Under the pieces are notes generated by a model. That model did no database searches. It saw only the letters and a list, made by a program, of their open reading frames with translations, and was not told the DNA's origin. Below, piece by piece: positions 36,611-49,735 of a stretch of DNA of 64,000 bases. Source of the stretch: Maea johnstoni. Lineage: Eukaryota; Annelida; Polychaeta; Spionida; Magelonidae. The DNA lies in NCBI GenBank assembly GCA_963942565.1, contig OZ012699.1:1091772-1155771 (forward strand). Reading direction: 5' to 3'. The position numbers and the translations under genes are program-made. Numbering within the stretch: the stretch's first letter is position 1; each line of letters starts with the position of its first letter.

Positions 36611-36644
36611 CAAACCTGCTGGCAACCCGCAAACCTGGAAAGAA

Positions 36645-36879
36645 TATGAATAATTATAACAAGAATAGTTATCATAATAAAAATGTTGATAATGATAATG
36701 ATGATAATGATGATTGAATAATAATGATAATAATGATAATGATAATAATAATAATGATAATGACACTGATAATAATAATTATAATAATAATTATAATAAT
36801 AATAATAATCACAATAGTACTACTTCTACTACTGCTCCTACTGCTCCTACTACTACTACTACTACTGCTCCTACTGCTC

Positions 36880-36929
<50 letters not shown>

Positions 36930-37345
36930 GCTACTACTTCTACTACTTCTACTACTACTACTACTACTACTACTACCACTACTAATAACAATAATAAAAA
37001 TATTAACAATATTGATAATAATGATACCAATAATGATAATAATAATAGTAATGATAATAATATTAATAATAATAACAATGATAATAACAATGATAATAAT
37101 AATGATAATAATAATAACAATAACAATAATTATAAAAATAATCAATGATGATTATAATTATCTTTATGATAATACTGATATAATAATAATGATTATAATA
37201 ATAACAGTAATAATAATATTAATAATAATTGATAATGATAATAACAATAATTATTATTATGATGATAATAATAATAAAAATAATATTAATAATATTGATA
37301 ATGATAATAATAATAATAATGATAATAATAAAAACGGTGAATGAC
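36645..37345. repeat. Compound microsatellite (TAA/TGA)n-(CTA)n-(TAA/TGA)n
   Basis: About 700 bp of interrupted trinucleotides. The flanks are built from AAT/GAT/CAA variants and the centre (36816-36985) is almost pure CTA/CTC with some TGC. It begins about 10 bp from the LicD-like gene's acceptor. The long open frames here (poly-Leu, poly-Ile, poly-Asn, poly-Ser) are artefacts of the repeat. Confidence 0.95.
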
Positions 37346-37381
37346 GTGGAAGTAGCAGCTTGACGCAGTCCATAAGATCAC

Positions 37382-37838
37382 TTAACCCATTCATACTAGG
37401 AGATCTCCTTGGCTAGTGTTGTCTGGAGTTTTAATATTTTTGGAAATAACTTTTGAATTAAGCATGAATTTGCTAGATATTTGAAGGAGAGTTGTGTATG
37501 ATGTTGTGATAAACATCTCTCCTTCAAATATTTCCTAAAGTTTGCTTTTGTTATAGGGATATCCTCAGAGAAGTCAGGCTTTTTGGCTGTTACAGGCATG
37601 ATGGGGTTAACCCATTTACACTCAGAGTGGCCATAAGAGGCCTGATGATTTTTGAAATATTTCATTTAAAAAAGTATTTTCAGTAAAACTTTTGAAAGAG
37701 AAAAAGTTGATCAGAAAGCAAACAACAACTCTTCTTCAAATGTTTTGTGAACTTTTGTTTTATTTCCAAGTTATTTTTCAAAAGTATGAAAGTAGCGGAC
37801 GATACCTTTTACAGAAACTCTGAGTGTTAATGGGTTAA
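37382..37838. mobile_element. Two adjacent TTAACCCATT MITE copies sharing a TTAA
   Basis: Copies 37386-37605 and 37610-37835 abut at a single GGGTTAACCC junction, with TTAA at the outer ends. The second probably inserted into the TTAA beside the first. Confidence 0.75.
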
Positions 37839-38176
37839 ACATGAACTTTGTCTCTGGAGCCTGAAAAATAATTTGAATAAGTGCTAATATAGATAAGTTC
37901 TAATCTGACATTGCTCATAAGTGCAAAAGTGGATCATACAAGTATGGTCCACTTTTGATAATTGCTTACACATCAAACCTTACCCTGAACATATAATTTG
38001 AAAAAGTGTGCAGAAATTGGATATGTTTCACTTCGGAAGTTTATACATCATTGTCCCTGTACCCTGTATAAAAAATTCAAAAACTGCAAATGAATTAAAT
38101 TTTACAATTTGTCATAGTTCACTCTATGGCTCGATGAGTAGAATAGATACCTGTAGACTTCCCACAAGTCTGTTAA

Positions 38177-38339
38177 CCCTTATACTGCTAGTGGGTAATT
38201 TGGCTGAAAAATGACTGAAACCCTGGCATATGGTTACTCTTCTGAAAGTACTCAGAGCTATCCAATGAATACCAATATGACAGGGTTTAGATTTGTCTAG
38301 TCTTTGTGCTTCGGACAAGGACACAAAGCATTGGAAGGG
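38177..38339. mobile_element. CCCTTCCAATGCTG MITE, inverted copy
   Basis: TTAA on both sides (38173-38176, 38340-38343), opposite orientation. Confidence 0.8.
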
Positions 38340-38399
38340 TTAACTGGCCCTTTCCTTAGTCTCACTGAGATACCCCCCGAGTTGATTTCATTCCAGGTT

Positions 38400-38741
38400 T
38401 AGTTCTGTATTAATTAATTTTTGTCAAGATTTCGACTGAGATTGCATAACTTATATATAGAAACAGGAAGGTGGCAGCGCCCAAAGATACCTCCTGAGGA
38501 TCGTATTTGTCCATCTTGTAAGAATGGGGTTGAAGATGAGATACATGTGTTTGCTCAGTGTCAACGTTATAATGACCTAAGGGTTTCATTTTTTCATAAG
38601 CTCAGTATGTTACTTAATGACTTCGAGAATCAGTGTGACAATCAGAAATTCATTCTGGCTATGTCAAGCACTGATCCTGAAGTCATAAAAATGGTTGGTA
38701 AATTTGTAAATGCTATATTTTCTCTCAGAGTGCGCATCTAA
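38400..38741 (+). pseudogene. LINE remnant: C-terminal end of a reverse transcriptase ORF
   Basis: An open frame reads RICPSCKNGVEDEIHVFAQC followed by QRYNDLR, the CCHC-type motif near the end of many APE-type LINE ORF2 proteins. The RT core is absent. The family differs from the LINE at 56-64 kb. Confidence 0.72.
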
Positions 38742-38823
38742 GTTTATGTTCGTATTCACTCTGTAAACATGTTTCAAGAACTTTATACTTGTATTCATAT
38801 TTTTCAGGTTGTACATCAATATA

Positions 38824-38922
38824 CAAATATGACATCCCTGTGTGGTGTACAACTGGAATAACTCTCAATCCTCTCTCGGGGGAGTTATTCCTGTAGTACA
38901 CCACACAGGGATGTCATATTTG
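38824..38922. repeat. Perfect 27-bp inverted repeat
   Basis: Left arm 38824-38850 (CAAATATGACATCCCTGTGT...) and right arm 38896-38922 are exact complements; inner AATAACTC/GAGTTATT also pair. A related right-arm sequence (GGGATGTCATATTTGTTTTA) recurs at about 32327-32346. Confidence 0.9.
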
Positions 38923-39809
38923 TTTTATTATACCGAACAACATACAAAACACAAAAGGGGAAAAATGACAAACACAAAGAACTTTAGATAAATACTCTTT
39001 TGTGAAAAAATTACAAATTATAATAACAGGGATGTCCAACTGTTGCATTGACGCATCAGAGTGCAACAGAAGCCCCAAAACGTACAACAGGAGAAATTCT
39101 TCAGTTTGACTCAGATTTTTTTCTGAAAACATGAACAAATGAGTCTAATCGATGTTTCGCTTCCTTTTTCAAATAAAATTTGTATCAGAAAACGTTTAAA
39201 CTCCATTTATTGATACCACCTCTTAATCAATCTAGGTGCTTATCTATTAGCAAGACACTGAACCTTATTTGTTTGTTTGTACTTTTACTGTCTTTATTAG
39301 TTCGAGCAACTCTAACTGTGGTACCGGCCGTTGTTTAGTAAATGCTGTCTATTGGCCTCATCACAGTTAGACTCTAACTTAGAGATCCGAGCATTTATAA
39401 AATAGCATCTGCGACAAGAAAACTGGGCGCTCATGTCTATTACTTGAAACACCCCCAAAAAACAGTCACGTTCGTACCATACCTTATTTGTTTGTATAAT
39501 TCTATCTTTATTTGATAAAAATCCGTTGCCTGGTGCCTGTTAGGCACAATTTTAAAGTTGAGGCGGTCAGCCTAGTGGATTTCACGTAGGCGATGGCTGA
39601 AGTTTAATATGCACGCATGCGCATCGAGCTCATTGCCCGGTAGCGGTGATTAACATGTTATTCACGGCTGCATGTTGCCGTGATTAACATGTTAATCACG
39701 AGCTGTGCAGGACAACAGCCTGTTACTAAGTAGTGAGGAAATCATGCCGATTAATCCATGGCCCTTGACCAATCAGAATCAAGAATCTTCACGTGAGGTA
39801 TAATAATGA

Positions 39810-39873
39810 CTTATAACTCTGTACTGAGTTTGTTTTGAGGTCAATAAAATCAATCAATCAATCAATCAATCAT
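39810..39873 (+). repeat. Simple (ATCA)n tail
   Basis: TCAATAAAATCAATCAATCAATC: short tandem tail like the 3' ends of CR1/L2-type LINEs. A similar (ATCA)n run lies at 47458-47483. Confidence 0.55.
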
Positions 39874-39966
39874 TAATTTTCTAGGGGTACTCACGTGAGC
39901 TGTGTTTGATAACTGCAACCCCTGTGTTGCCATCTATAGGCTGAATGAGACATCAACACTCCTTAA

Positions 39967-40147
39967 CCCTTCCAATGCTATGGCTACTTTCGCCCAAACC
40001 ACAAGGACGTACAGATTTTTGAAAGCCATCTAAACCCTGTCTTGTTGGTATTCATTGGATTACCCTCGCTGAATACTCTCAGATGAGTGTCAGGATTTCA
40101 GTCATATTAGAAGCTTTTTGCATCATTTTGAATTGGCCAAATGGGGG
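39967..40147. mobile_element. CCCTTCCAATGCTG MITE, further copy
   Basis: TTAA at 39963-39966 and 40148-40151; shortened right end. Partial relatives lie at 1877-1950, 3787-3880, 34655-34700 and 40952-41030. Confidence 0.78.
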
Positions 40148-40456
40148 TTAATACCAAGTAAACATATAGCACTTGGTGGTGACACTGCATCTAACTCAGC
40201 CTAAGAACCAGGCTAAGGATTTAGATACTTCATTCTTAAGCTTTCTTTACATTATGCATGCTTTTATGGTCACTTAAACGAGGTCATTAAGTACTGGACA
40301 TACCATGGTTCACTCTATCAGTCTATGACTAGATGCTTCACAAAACGCATGCACGAATAGTGCATAATGCAGATTGGAAACACTTTCACAGACCACAGAC
40401 GTCTATAATTGAAAATATAGGCATAAAAGTGCAATAAAACGAGCATAAAACAAGTT

Positions 40457-40578
<122 letters not shown>

Positions 40579-41389
40579 AGCAAGTATAACAGACCACTTG
40601 TCACTTATTTTATGTTCCTTTTATTGCAAATTCTTGTCCATATTTTCGATTACAGATGCCAGTGCACAGACCTCTCACTCGTACACGTCGTACTGCTTGT
40701 TAAATCTGAGAGAAAATGGTTCAAGAACCAAACTTACCGCGATAAATATATAGTTTCCGTTGCGGTTGTAGGTACTGAACTGTAGTGTGGGTGTGTATAT
40801 GTGAACGAGTCGATGCAACATGATATGTAAATGACTATATGGTGTGCTCGAGGGCAGAGTTCAGGAGAAGGATTTGGGGTCGAAAAAGATAACAGGTCAA
40901 GAAGATAAACAAGGCTACATGGTAAATGATTAACTTAATTTAATTAGATTAACCCTTTAGCTGCTGGTGGCTAATTTGGCCAATACAAAATGATGCAAAA
41001 AATGCATATCAAAAATGAGTGAAACTCAATGGGAAATGACGATTGAATTGCCTGGAAAACAAAGAAAGAGAGAAAAATAGTATCAATTATGTATAATAAA
41101 GACTTTTTTTATATATACTTGATACCATTTTTCTCTCTTTCTTTGAAACAACCTAGCCACACTTAGGTTTTAGTAATGGTTCCGTGAGATAGCTAGTGTT
41201 TTCAAAAGAAAGTTAATATCCTATCAATCATATTAATTCTCAAGAAAAGAACAAGGCCTGTGGAAAGTGCACGAAGAGTTTAACCTTGTCAATAAAGCAA
41301 AACTTTGTGAGAGCTTTCAGATGCAGATTATTAATCTGTGGGAACAGATAGGAGGATGGTGATGAGATGCTAGGCTGGCTTACATAATA

Positions 41390-41682
41390 CTGTAGAACAT
41401 GCAAAGTTCGCGAGTGCGTATATTTCCAGAATACGCGAACTGGTATCGCACTCGCGATCTTATCTTATTATAATTCGCATATCTACCTGTCCATATTTTG
41501 AGGAAACTTGTGCCAAGTTATGGCCGCGAGATGGCCAGCAAATTTCTACATTTTTTTAATTATTGTTTGATTCAATAGGTGGCGCTGTAGAATTCGCTCG
41601 CTCGCGAAATAAAGTACACGCGAAAAACCGAAAAATCAGCTTTTCGCGATTTTTTTTAGCGCGATATATACCTATTCTACAG
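41390..41682. mobile_element. TA-flanked MITE with CTGTAGAA termini
   Basis: Ends CTGTAGAACATGC and TATTCTACAG, TA on both sides. The interior is rich in CGCGA motifs on both strands. Confidence 0.75.
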
Positions 41683-41937
41683 TACTTTATATGAGCATAA
41701 TATCTTCACTCTTTTATTGACAAGTTTATTCTTCAGTATGCTCCTGAGATAAGTGGATTTTCTAAGAAAATCTTGACTTTCTTTCATGATCAAAATTCAC
41801 AATCCACAAAATTAATCTCAAAACATCGTGATAAGCAATGATAAATTCTGTACTGTATGGTATCAAAGATTCGGAAAAAAGTTTTAATGATGGAGTCTAC
41901 CTGGATGAATAAAAGTTATAAGGTTAGCTTGGCATCA

Positions 41938-42125
41938 ACTACACTTTTCGAGGCCTCTGATTGGTGGAAGGCAAGCAACTGTGGTACAAATGTAGCTTGC
42001 CGAGAAAAGCTTGGCAGAGCATTCTAGCTTAATTCCCTTGGGTAGCACCTTTGGGTTTAGGCAGCTGAGAGTATTTGTACCACAGTTGCTTGCCTCCCAC
42101 CAATCAGAGGCCTCGAAAAGTGTAG
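41938..42125. mobile_element. 188-bp palindromic MITE (CACTTTTCGAGGCCTCTGA)
   Basis: Inverted arms of ~55 bp (CTACACTTTTCGAGGCCTC... and its complement, also sharing GCAAGCAACTGTGGTACAAA). Single arms of the same family recur at 43055-43100 and 43170-43215. Confidence 0.8.
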
Positions 42126-42241
42126 GGTTATAGTCTGTGCCCTCTGTCGGAGTGGAGCCCCTGTGGTCAGTGGACACCTACCTGTGGTTGAAACAAAAGC
42201 AGGTGAACCGTGGTCACCCGGGAAAGCACACTTGCGGAGAT

Positions 42242-43888
<1,647 letters not shown>

Positions 43889-44356
43889 AGAGAGATTCCG
43901 CTATGTCGTAAACGCCTCCGCGAACGGCTAAGCTTGTACGGAGCCGTAGGCGGAGGCGGGTGAGTACAAATATAATTCCGCTACGACGGGACTACGGCTA
44001 CGCCGTAGCTGATTAAAGAAATCAAGTGGCGATCATCTCTGCCAAACGGAGCCTATTTTTATATTTGAAATTTCTATATCAAAACCGGCGAATTTTTTAA
44101 AACCGCTTGGTCAATGTTGAGTTAACATATTTAACTCAATGTTGCAATCAATGTTTTTGTGGATTATCAATTTAATATTCCACATTTATTCAAATAGCTG
44201 CGCCGTTTTGGACTTACGGCCTACAGCGTGTCTCAGCCGGTTCACGAGATCGGCTCCGCGCCAGGCTACACGCAAAGTGATGACGATGCATCACTTTGCG
44301 TGACGTGGCACTATCCTTGGCCGTAGCCGGAGCCGTACACGGGGTAGCGGAACTTG
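43889..44356. mobile_element. Longer relative of the GAGAGGTTCCGC element
   Basis: The left end (GAGATTCCGCTATGTCG) and right end (GGGGTAGCGGAACTT) are inverted, with GC-rich subterminal repeats (GCCGTAGGCGGAGGCGG, GGCCGTAGCCGGAGCC) and an internal CATCACTTTGCGTGACGTGG block shared with 49447-49735. No coding capacity. Target duplication not clear. Confidence 0.7.
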
Positions 44357-44836
44357 CCTAGTGTTAGCAGTCGGTGGTTACGGGAACCTCAACCGACAGC
44401 GATGTCCATACCCTGATATCTATATTTTTTTGCTATTGACTATACCAAATAGCATCAACATATAAAATGAGTATTAGAGTCGGTCCCGGCTACGGGAACC
44501 TTGGCTTCCTCTGTCATTTACAACTGGCTAGTCGCATCTCAACCGTGATATGTATGTATGTTTATTGACTATGCCAGTAGCATAAAATATACATTACAAA
44601 ATAATCAACGTAAGTATAACCAAAGATAGACATGAACGTAAGCACCAAACAGTGGTAACAAGGAACTTAACACGAGAACCAAAACGAAGGAAATAAGTAT
44701 AGGGTGAAAACGGACGGATTAACATAAAGAACAAAAGTTAAAATAAGCAGGCTCTTTTAATCAGCCTTTAAATGCGTATGTCCAGAGTGGTTGCCTCGTC
44801 GTTACCGTTCATATCCATCAGTTGGCCGTAAGGGCA

Positions 44837-45260
44837 CTATCCGATGCCCTCTTTCACCTTTTCATAATATACACTAGATATATAGTCTGCTGATATCGAT
44901 AGTATCACAACCTTTTGTTCATATGTAAACGTATCTTCTAAACCTCCGAGCAGGGCGATAACCATGTCACATTGCGAGTTAAGTAATGCACGGCCACTGC
45001 CATCTGGGATATTCTCGATTGCATTTATCATTCCGGTTCTTTTCACCTGCCATTTTGGGCATTGTAATACCAAATGTTGTATATCATCTACTACTCCCAG
45101 ATCGCAATCCTCACAAAACTTGGAGAACGTGGACGCACTCCTTAGCCTAACATCGTCATTCTTGAGTAGACTGGCGTGTGATATGGCTGAGAGTGTGACG
45201 ATAAACGAAATTCCAAAAACTAATAATTCTGAACAGAATATTAGCAGGCAACTTTAAACC
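44837..45260 (-). pseudogene. Diverged 3' fragment of the same LINE family as 56-64 kb
   Basis: On the minus strand, HASLLKNDDVRL, CEDCDLGVVDDIQHLVLQCP and the terminal VYYEKVKEGIG line up with KASFLKDDDCRL, CTRCELGALENVEHMVMQCP and MYYDSLRARQGIG at the end of the large LINE. Only the C-terminal ~140 codons remain. A 3' UTR-like stretch continues to about 44560, where TATGTATGTTTATTGACTAT occurs. Confidence 0.75.
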
Positions 45261-45675
45261 TAGCTTGCCGCCATGAGTAACGCACATAGCAGATGCAGTT
45301 ACCAAACTATTCATGTTATTAGGAGGATAGGGGTGTGTACATTTTTTTACTAAAATAACTTTATATCAAACATCTGATAAAATCGATATCTCTAATTTAT
45401 TAAGGCAATAGTTTCGTCTGGTATTCCTATACTCACTAGTTGTACCGCATATCTGAATATCGAAATGTAATGGTTATGATTAAGGTGATAGTCTAGTACA
45501 CCAAGATTATCACCACTAGGTGGTGTCCTTGGCTGGCCCCTAAGAAAGGATATCAAAACAAAAGATTACACACGAGTTGTGATCAGTCGCCACGAATCTC
45601 GACCTAGTAATTTTTTATTGTGGTAGGTTCAAGAGAACAAAAGGCGGGGCACTTTGTGTCTTCCTTGTAAAATTA

Positions 45676-46519
45676 GTCCGTGGGCTAGGTAGGGTTTCAG
45701 TAGCACCCCCTAAAACACTTGATATATATCCCACTAAGACTGATATCAATTGTAGAGCATCTACATTCTAATATGAGAGGTTAAATACCTTTCAGTAGTG
45801 AGGTTTCCAATCGGAACTCTTGATTCCAAGCTCAAAACTTGACTTGAAGCAAATTTTGTTAAAAAATCCATTTTCAAGACTCCATCTGTTTATACCATAT
45901 TCAAACTATTTCAGCTATCAAACATGAATTAAATTGGCAGTTATGATTTAAAATTTCTTTTTTTATTACAGTATTTTAAGCTATTATTTGGTTATTTCTG
46001 ATATAGGGGTAGGTACAAAAGAAAGTCCCATAACATGGAGTTCAGACTGAATTGCTACCATGTTAACAATATCCAATGTGTTTAACAGACCCAGGGGCAG
46101 TTTATGATTACACTAAACCAATGTTAACATGCATCTTGGGGTTGTGGCTGAGCTGAGAAAATAAGAGTTACTGCGAAAATAGCCGTTTTTGGTGAATTTC
46201 CGGTCAAAAACTGCCGAAAAATCTAGCAGGGGTCATTTGAACAGTAAAATCATATTTGATGTTCATCCCCATGGCCATAAGTATATATGTACAACATCTG
46301 GAGCTTCAGTTACGAAAAATGAATTTTCTATGAAGAAATTTCAAAAATCACTTGTTTTTGGCCATTTTCGAGTGAAAATGCCCCAAAACTCGGAGTCCAA
46401 ATGAGTTTATGCAATGTTAACATGCTTCATTAGATGCGGCTTGTCCAGTTCTATAAGGCAGTAACCAAGTAGCAGAGTACTGACGGCGGTGCTACTGAGA
46501 CCCTACCTAGCCCAAGGAC
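45676..46519. mobile_element. 844-bp TA-flanked TIR element
   Basis: Ends GTCCGTGGGCTAGGTAGGGT and ACCCTACCTAGCCCAAGGAC, about 32 bp inverted, with TA either side. AT-rich interior without a transposase frame. Confidence 0.83.
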
Positions 46520-48130
46520 TATAAGTCTTGACATTTTTCCAGAAAACGAAACACATCCGGATATGTTCTTTAAAGGTTTCACATGTCCTCAAAATAGCCA
46601 CTTATTGATAAATCTAACATTATTCGGCAACTATGAGATGTAACCTTTACAATATCATAAGTGCCGTTATCTTCATTAAACTCAGTTTTCAGATATTCAA
46701 GTTTTAAAAATGACACGAGTATTGAGTAGGGTTCTACCTTAAAACCAGTATTCAAACGAATTGTATAGAAATTGCTATAGCAGCATTGGAAAACGTCAAA
46801 ACGGATCTGTCATTTCGAAGTCCAAAAACGGAACTGGAACCGTCTAAAAAAAGTCGGTACTGGTTTGCGATCCTGTTGGCAAATTATTAGCGATTTTGAA
46901 AAGTCGAGAGTTTATTCCTTGACTTGCAATTATCGTACGGCATTCGTACAACAATTCTACGAATGCCGCACCTAAATATTGGGCGCTAGTCCAATATCAT
47001 TATCTGGACTTGCAATTTCTTTAGGTTATTTCTTTAACACGTATTTCTATGGTGCCCAATGTGATGATGAAGTTCCATCTACTACTAGTATTGCAATTGC
47101 GTCTCTGGGATACCCTAGCTCTGGCCAAAGAAACACGAAATTAAGTAAATTATATTACTTCATGCCCTCCTGCAAAACGTGTTTAATCGGAATTTATACT
47201 TCTTGTTTTGAAAGAGCTAGACAGGCCATGTGTCCACATAACTTTGCACTTCCAAGATCAATTTTGATATTGACATCATTCACCTTTTTAAGATAAACCA
47301 TGAATATACAAACTATTATTTTAGAATGTATTTGATATAATGTAATTTAGGAGGGAATTTTCCCTGCGCATACAATTAGAGAAAAGTAATAAGTTTGGTG
47401 TACACGTACCTTTTAATGTTTTTATTTGCAAATACAAACAAAACTAGAAAGCCTAACTCAATCAATCAATCAATCAATCAATCGTACATGTACGTGTTTT
47501 ATAGCAATTGATTTACAGAATATGTGTGTGTGCATATGTATGTATAGATGTATTAGAATATAAAGGGATAAACCTGCAATACTTTGTACGACGGTTAAGC
47601 ATTCTATTTTCATAATGAAATATCTCTCCTCTTCTCGCAGTAACTCTTGTATTGAGTGATCTAACAGAATAAAGTGTGTTCAAGAAATGGTCTGATTGAT
47701 CATGCTCAGTCCAGGGGTTATAATCGGTCTGTCCTGGCCTTTATAATGGGCCCCATGGTAATTGGCCTGTGGCGACCAATCCATGTTCTCTTTTTCTAAG
47801 TTGTAGGTCAACTCACCCCTAAGTAGATGAATACAAACAATGTCATTTATGTTTCTATTGTCGCGATAGCGATTCAGTATTGATATTCATGAAAGGAAAT
47901 GGATTAAACAGCCGGATAAATAAGATATGAGGGTCTATGGCAATTTTAGGACATGTGTTTGTATGCTAAGCGTCATCTAACTGTGAAATCTGTTCTACAA
48001 TTGTGACCAGGTCAAAGTATAGAATATCAAATGGTACCCCCTAGAATATCAAATGGTCCTTCCCCTAGTCAGTAGAGGTGTCCCCACCCCATACCAACCC
48101 ATGGATAATGTCTTATTTGTATTGTTTCAG
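46520..48130. other. 5' flank/intron upstream of the GT31 exon
   Basis: It ends in the acceptor of the GT31 coding exon. A 105-codon frame at 46979-47296 resembles nothing known. The inverted pair GCATTCGTAC...CGAATGC is at 46940-46967. A 5' UTR exon should be here or further upstream but cannot be placed. Confidence 0.45.
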
Positions 48131-48136
48131 GGTAAC

Positions 48137-49363
48137 ATGCGGGTTCGGAAGGTACCCCTCCTCTTCATGGGAACATTTCTCCTCATTTGTGGAATGACCA
48201 AACTAATGCTGAAACGAACTCATGTTCCTCACAGTCCCACCGACCTCAACTTCAATGCAATCAGCAAACTGCCATACATCCACAAGCCCTCAGAGTGGAC
48301 CTCCTCCATACCAGACACATACTGGTCACAGGATTGGATTAATCAAAAGTTGGACGACATGCTCAAACAAACTCAGGTTCTTCACATACCCGCCAACCTC
48401 AACTGCGGTGCAATCAGCAAACTGCCATACATCCACAAACCCTCAAACTGGACCTCCTCCATACCAGATGCATACTGGTCACAGGACTGGGTAAATCGAA
48501 AGTTGGACGACATAAAATTTGTGACGACTCATCAACGAAATATATGCACAGGCGATGAATTTATATTAATCACTGTCTTGTCTGCAGTTGGTGACTTCAA
48601 CTCTCGAAAGGCAGTGCGAAAAACATGGGGACGCATTCAAATGTATCTTAGTCACAAAATAGCTTCGGTGTTTTTTATTGGTACGTCAAGAGACAAGAAC
48701 ATAAGTCAAAGCATCACCTTAGAGATGGAACGTTACAGAGATGTTGTACTTCTTGATTACACAGATAGCTACGAATTCCTCACAATGAAAACAGTTCTGG
48801 CAATGAAATGGACACTGATGTACTGTCCAAAGGTAAAATATGTTCTCCGCACAACGGATGATGTACTCTTTTCCTACAGAAAACTGTTTGCGCATCTAGA
48901 AACTTTTTCACTTGATGCAATTTCAGGACTCTATTTTGGTTGCGGTGTCCATGGATATAAAGATCGCAGTATACTGACAAAGGGTAGGTCAGCAATTGTC
49001 TCAGAAGTGAACTGGACCAATCTAATATGGCCGCCTTATGTCAGTGGCTCCTTTGTCATACTTGGAATGGATACTATAGTTAATATGTATACCCTGTCCT
49101 GCCACACTCCGTTGACCTTTCCTGATGACACCTACCTAGGTGTCCTGGCGGAAATGCTGGGCTACACAGTGAGAGGCAACTACAAGACATTGTGCATTAA
49201 CCCGCCAACACCGGAATATGGAAGCTTTAGGATGAAGGAGCATGACGTTTTGCGTTTGGTAAGATGGCGTTCCCCGGCACTTTTGCTACACTTTGGTGGG
49301 AGTAAAAACGCCACTGCGAGGTTAGAGATCGTGTGGAAATTATTCAAAACGGACTTAGTGTAA
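48137..49363 (+). CDS. Beta-1,3-galactosyltransferase-like protein (GT31), 408 aa
   Basis: Type II Golgi glycosyltransferase adding Gal, GlcNAc or GalNAc in beta-1,3 linkage; the acceptor is unknown. A hydrophobic anchor covers residues 6-23. The stem holds two tandem ~51-residue repeats (about 38-88 and 89-127). The catalytic domain begins near 140, with FNSRKAVRKTWG (154-165, family box), VFFIG (178-182), LRTTDDVLF (237-245, the DxD-type metal site, usually DDD), YVSGSFVILG (301-310) and PDDTYLG (329-335, in place of the usual EDVYVG). The start is the first ATG after a good acceptor (TTGTATTGTTTCAG, ending 48130); upstream codons open in the same frame look intronic. At least one 5' UTR exon is probably upstream. 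AATAAA at 49781-49786 is a possible poly(A) signal. Confidence 0.9.
   Translation: MRVRKVPLLFMGTFLLICGMTKLMLKRTHVPHSPTDLNFNAISKLPYIHKPSEWTSSIPDTYWSQDWINQKLDDMLKQTQVLHIPANLNCGAISKLPYIHKPSNWTSSIPDAYWSQDWVNRKLDDIKFVTTHQRNICTGDEFILITVLSAVGDFNSRKAVRKTWGRIQMYLSHKIASVFFIGTSRDKNISQSITLEMERYRDVVLLDYTDSYEFLTMKTVLAMKWTLMYCPKVKYVLRTTDDVLFSYRKLFAHLETFSLDAISGLYFGCGVHGYKDRSILTKGRSAIVSEVNWTNLIWPPYVSGSFVILGMDTIVNMYTLSCHTPLTFPDDTYLGVLAEMLGYTVRGNYKTLCINPPTPEYGSFRMKEHDVLRLVRWRSPALLLHFGGSKNATARLEIVWKLFKTDLV
48260..48517 (+). repeat. 153-bp in-frame tandem duplication in the GT31 stem
   Basis: The 153-bp period (51 codons) is set by identical ATCAGCAAACTGCCATACAT blocks at 48260 and 48413. Both copies encode AISKLPYIHKPS.WTSSIPD.YWSQDW. 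The second copy has NWT where the first has EWT, creating an N-glycosylation sequon. Confidence 0.93.
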
Positions 49364-49446
49364 TTTAAACAAAGAAGGCAATGTGAGAAAGCTGCCAGTG
49401 ACTTATGTGGTGTTTTTCATGGGGCACTCCGGTTTCCTCCATTACT

Positions 49447-49735
49447 GAGAGGTTCCGCTAAGTCGGTTACGCCTCCGCGAATGGCTAAGCAGAGTGCCAC
49501 GTCACTCAAAGTGATGCAACGTCGCTGGTTTTAATATTGAAATTTAAAATATAAAAATAGGTTCCGTTTGGCACAGATGATCAGCGCTGAAGCGCTGTAT
49601 GCGTGTTTGATAATCGCTACGGCGTAGCCATAGTCCTGCCGTAGCGGATTCATGTTTATAACCACCCGCCTCCGCCTACGGCTCCGTACAAGCTTAGCCG
49701 GTAGCGGAGGCGTATCCGACTTGGCGGAACCTCTC
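49447..49735. mobile_element. 289-bp TIR element (GAGAGGTTCCGC ends), 4-bp TSD TACT
   Basis: Termini GAGAGGTTCCGC and GCGGAACCTCTC extend as ~45-bp imperfect inverted repeats. It is flanked by TACT at 49443-49446 and 49736-49739. The duplicated GT31 tail has an unoccupied site (TGCT at 50180-50183), which proves insertion. The family is unknown. A longer relative lies at 43889-44356. Confidence 0.88.

Larger units (their letters stand above)
38923..40450. other. Repeat-derived spacer
   Basis: 39640-39710 repeats GTGATTAACATGTTA twice in inverted context. ACCAATCAGAAT...GTGAGGTATAATAATGA at 39760-39815 matches 32575-32622, so the two regions share a longer repeat. No gene is seen. Confidence 0.5.

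Noticed and set aside
36714-37344. Long open frames encoding poly-Leu, poly-Ile, poly-Asn or poly-Ser
   Set aside because: Translation of a trinucleotide microsatellite; all frames and strands are open for the same reason.
46979-47296. 105-codon plus-strand frame upstream of the GT31 gene
   Set aside because: No similarity recognised; AT-rich intron-like context.
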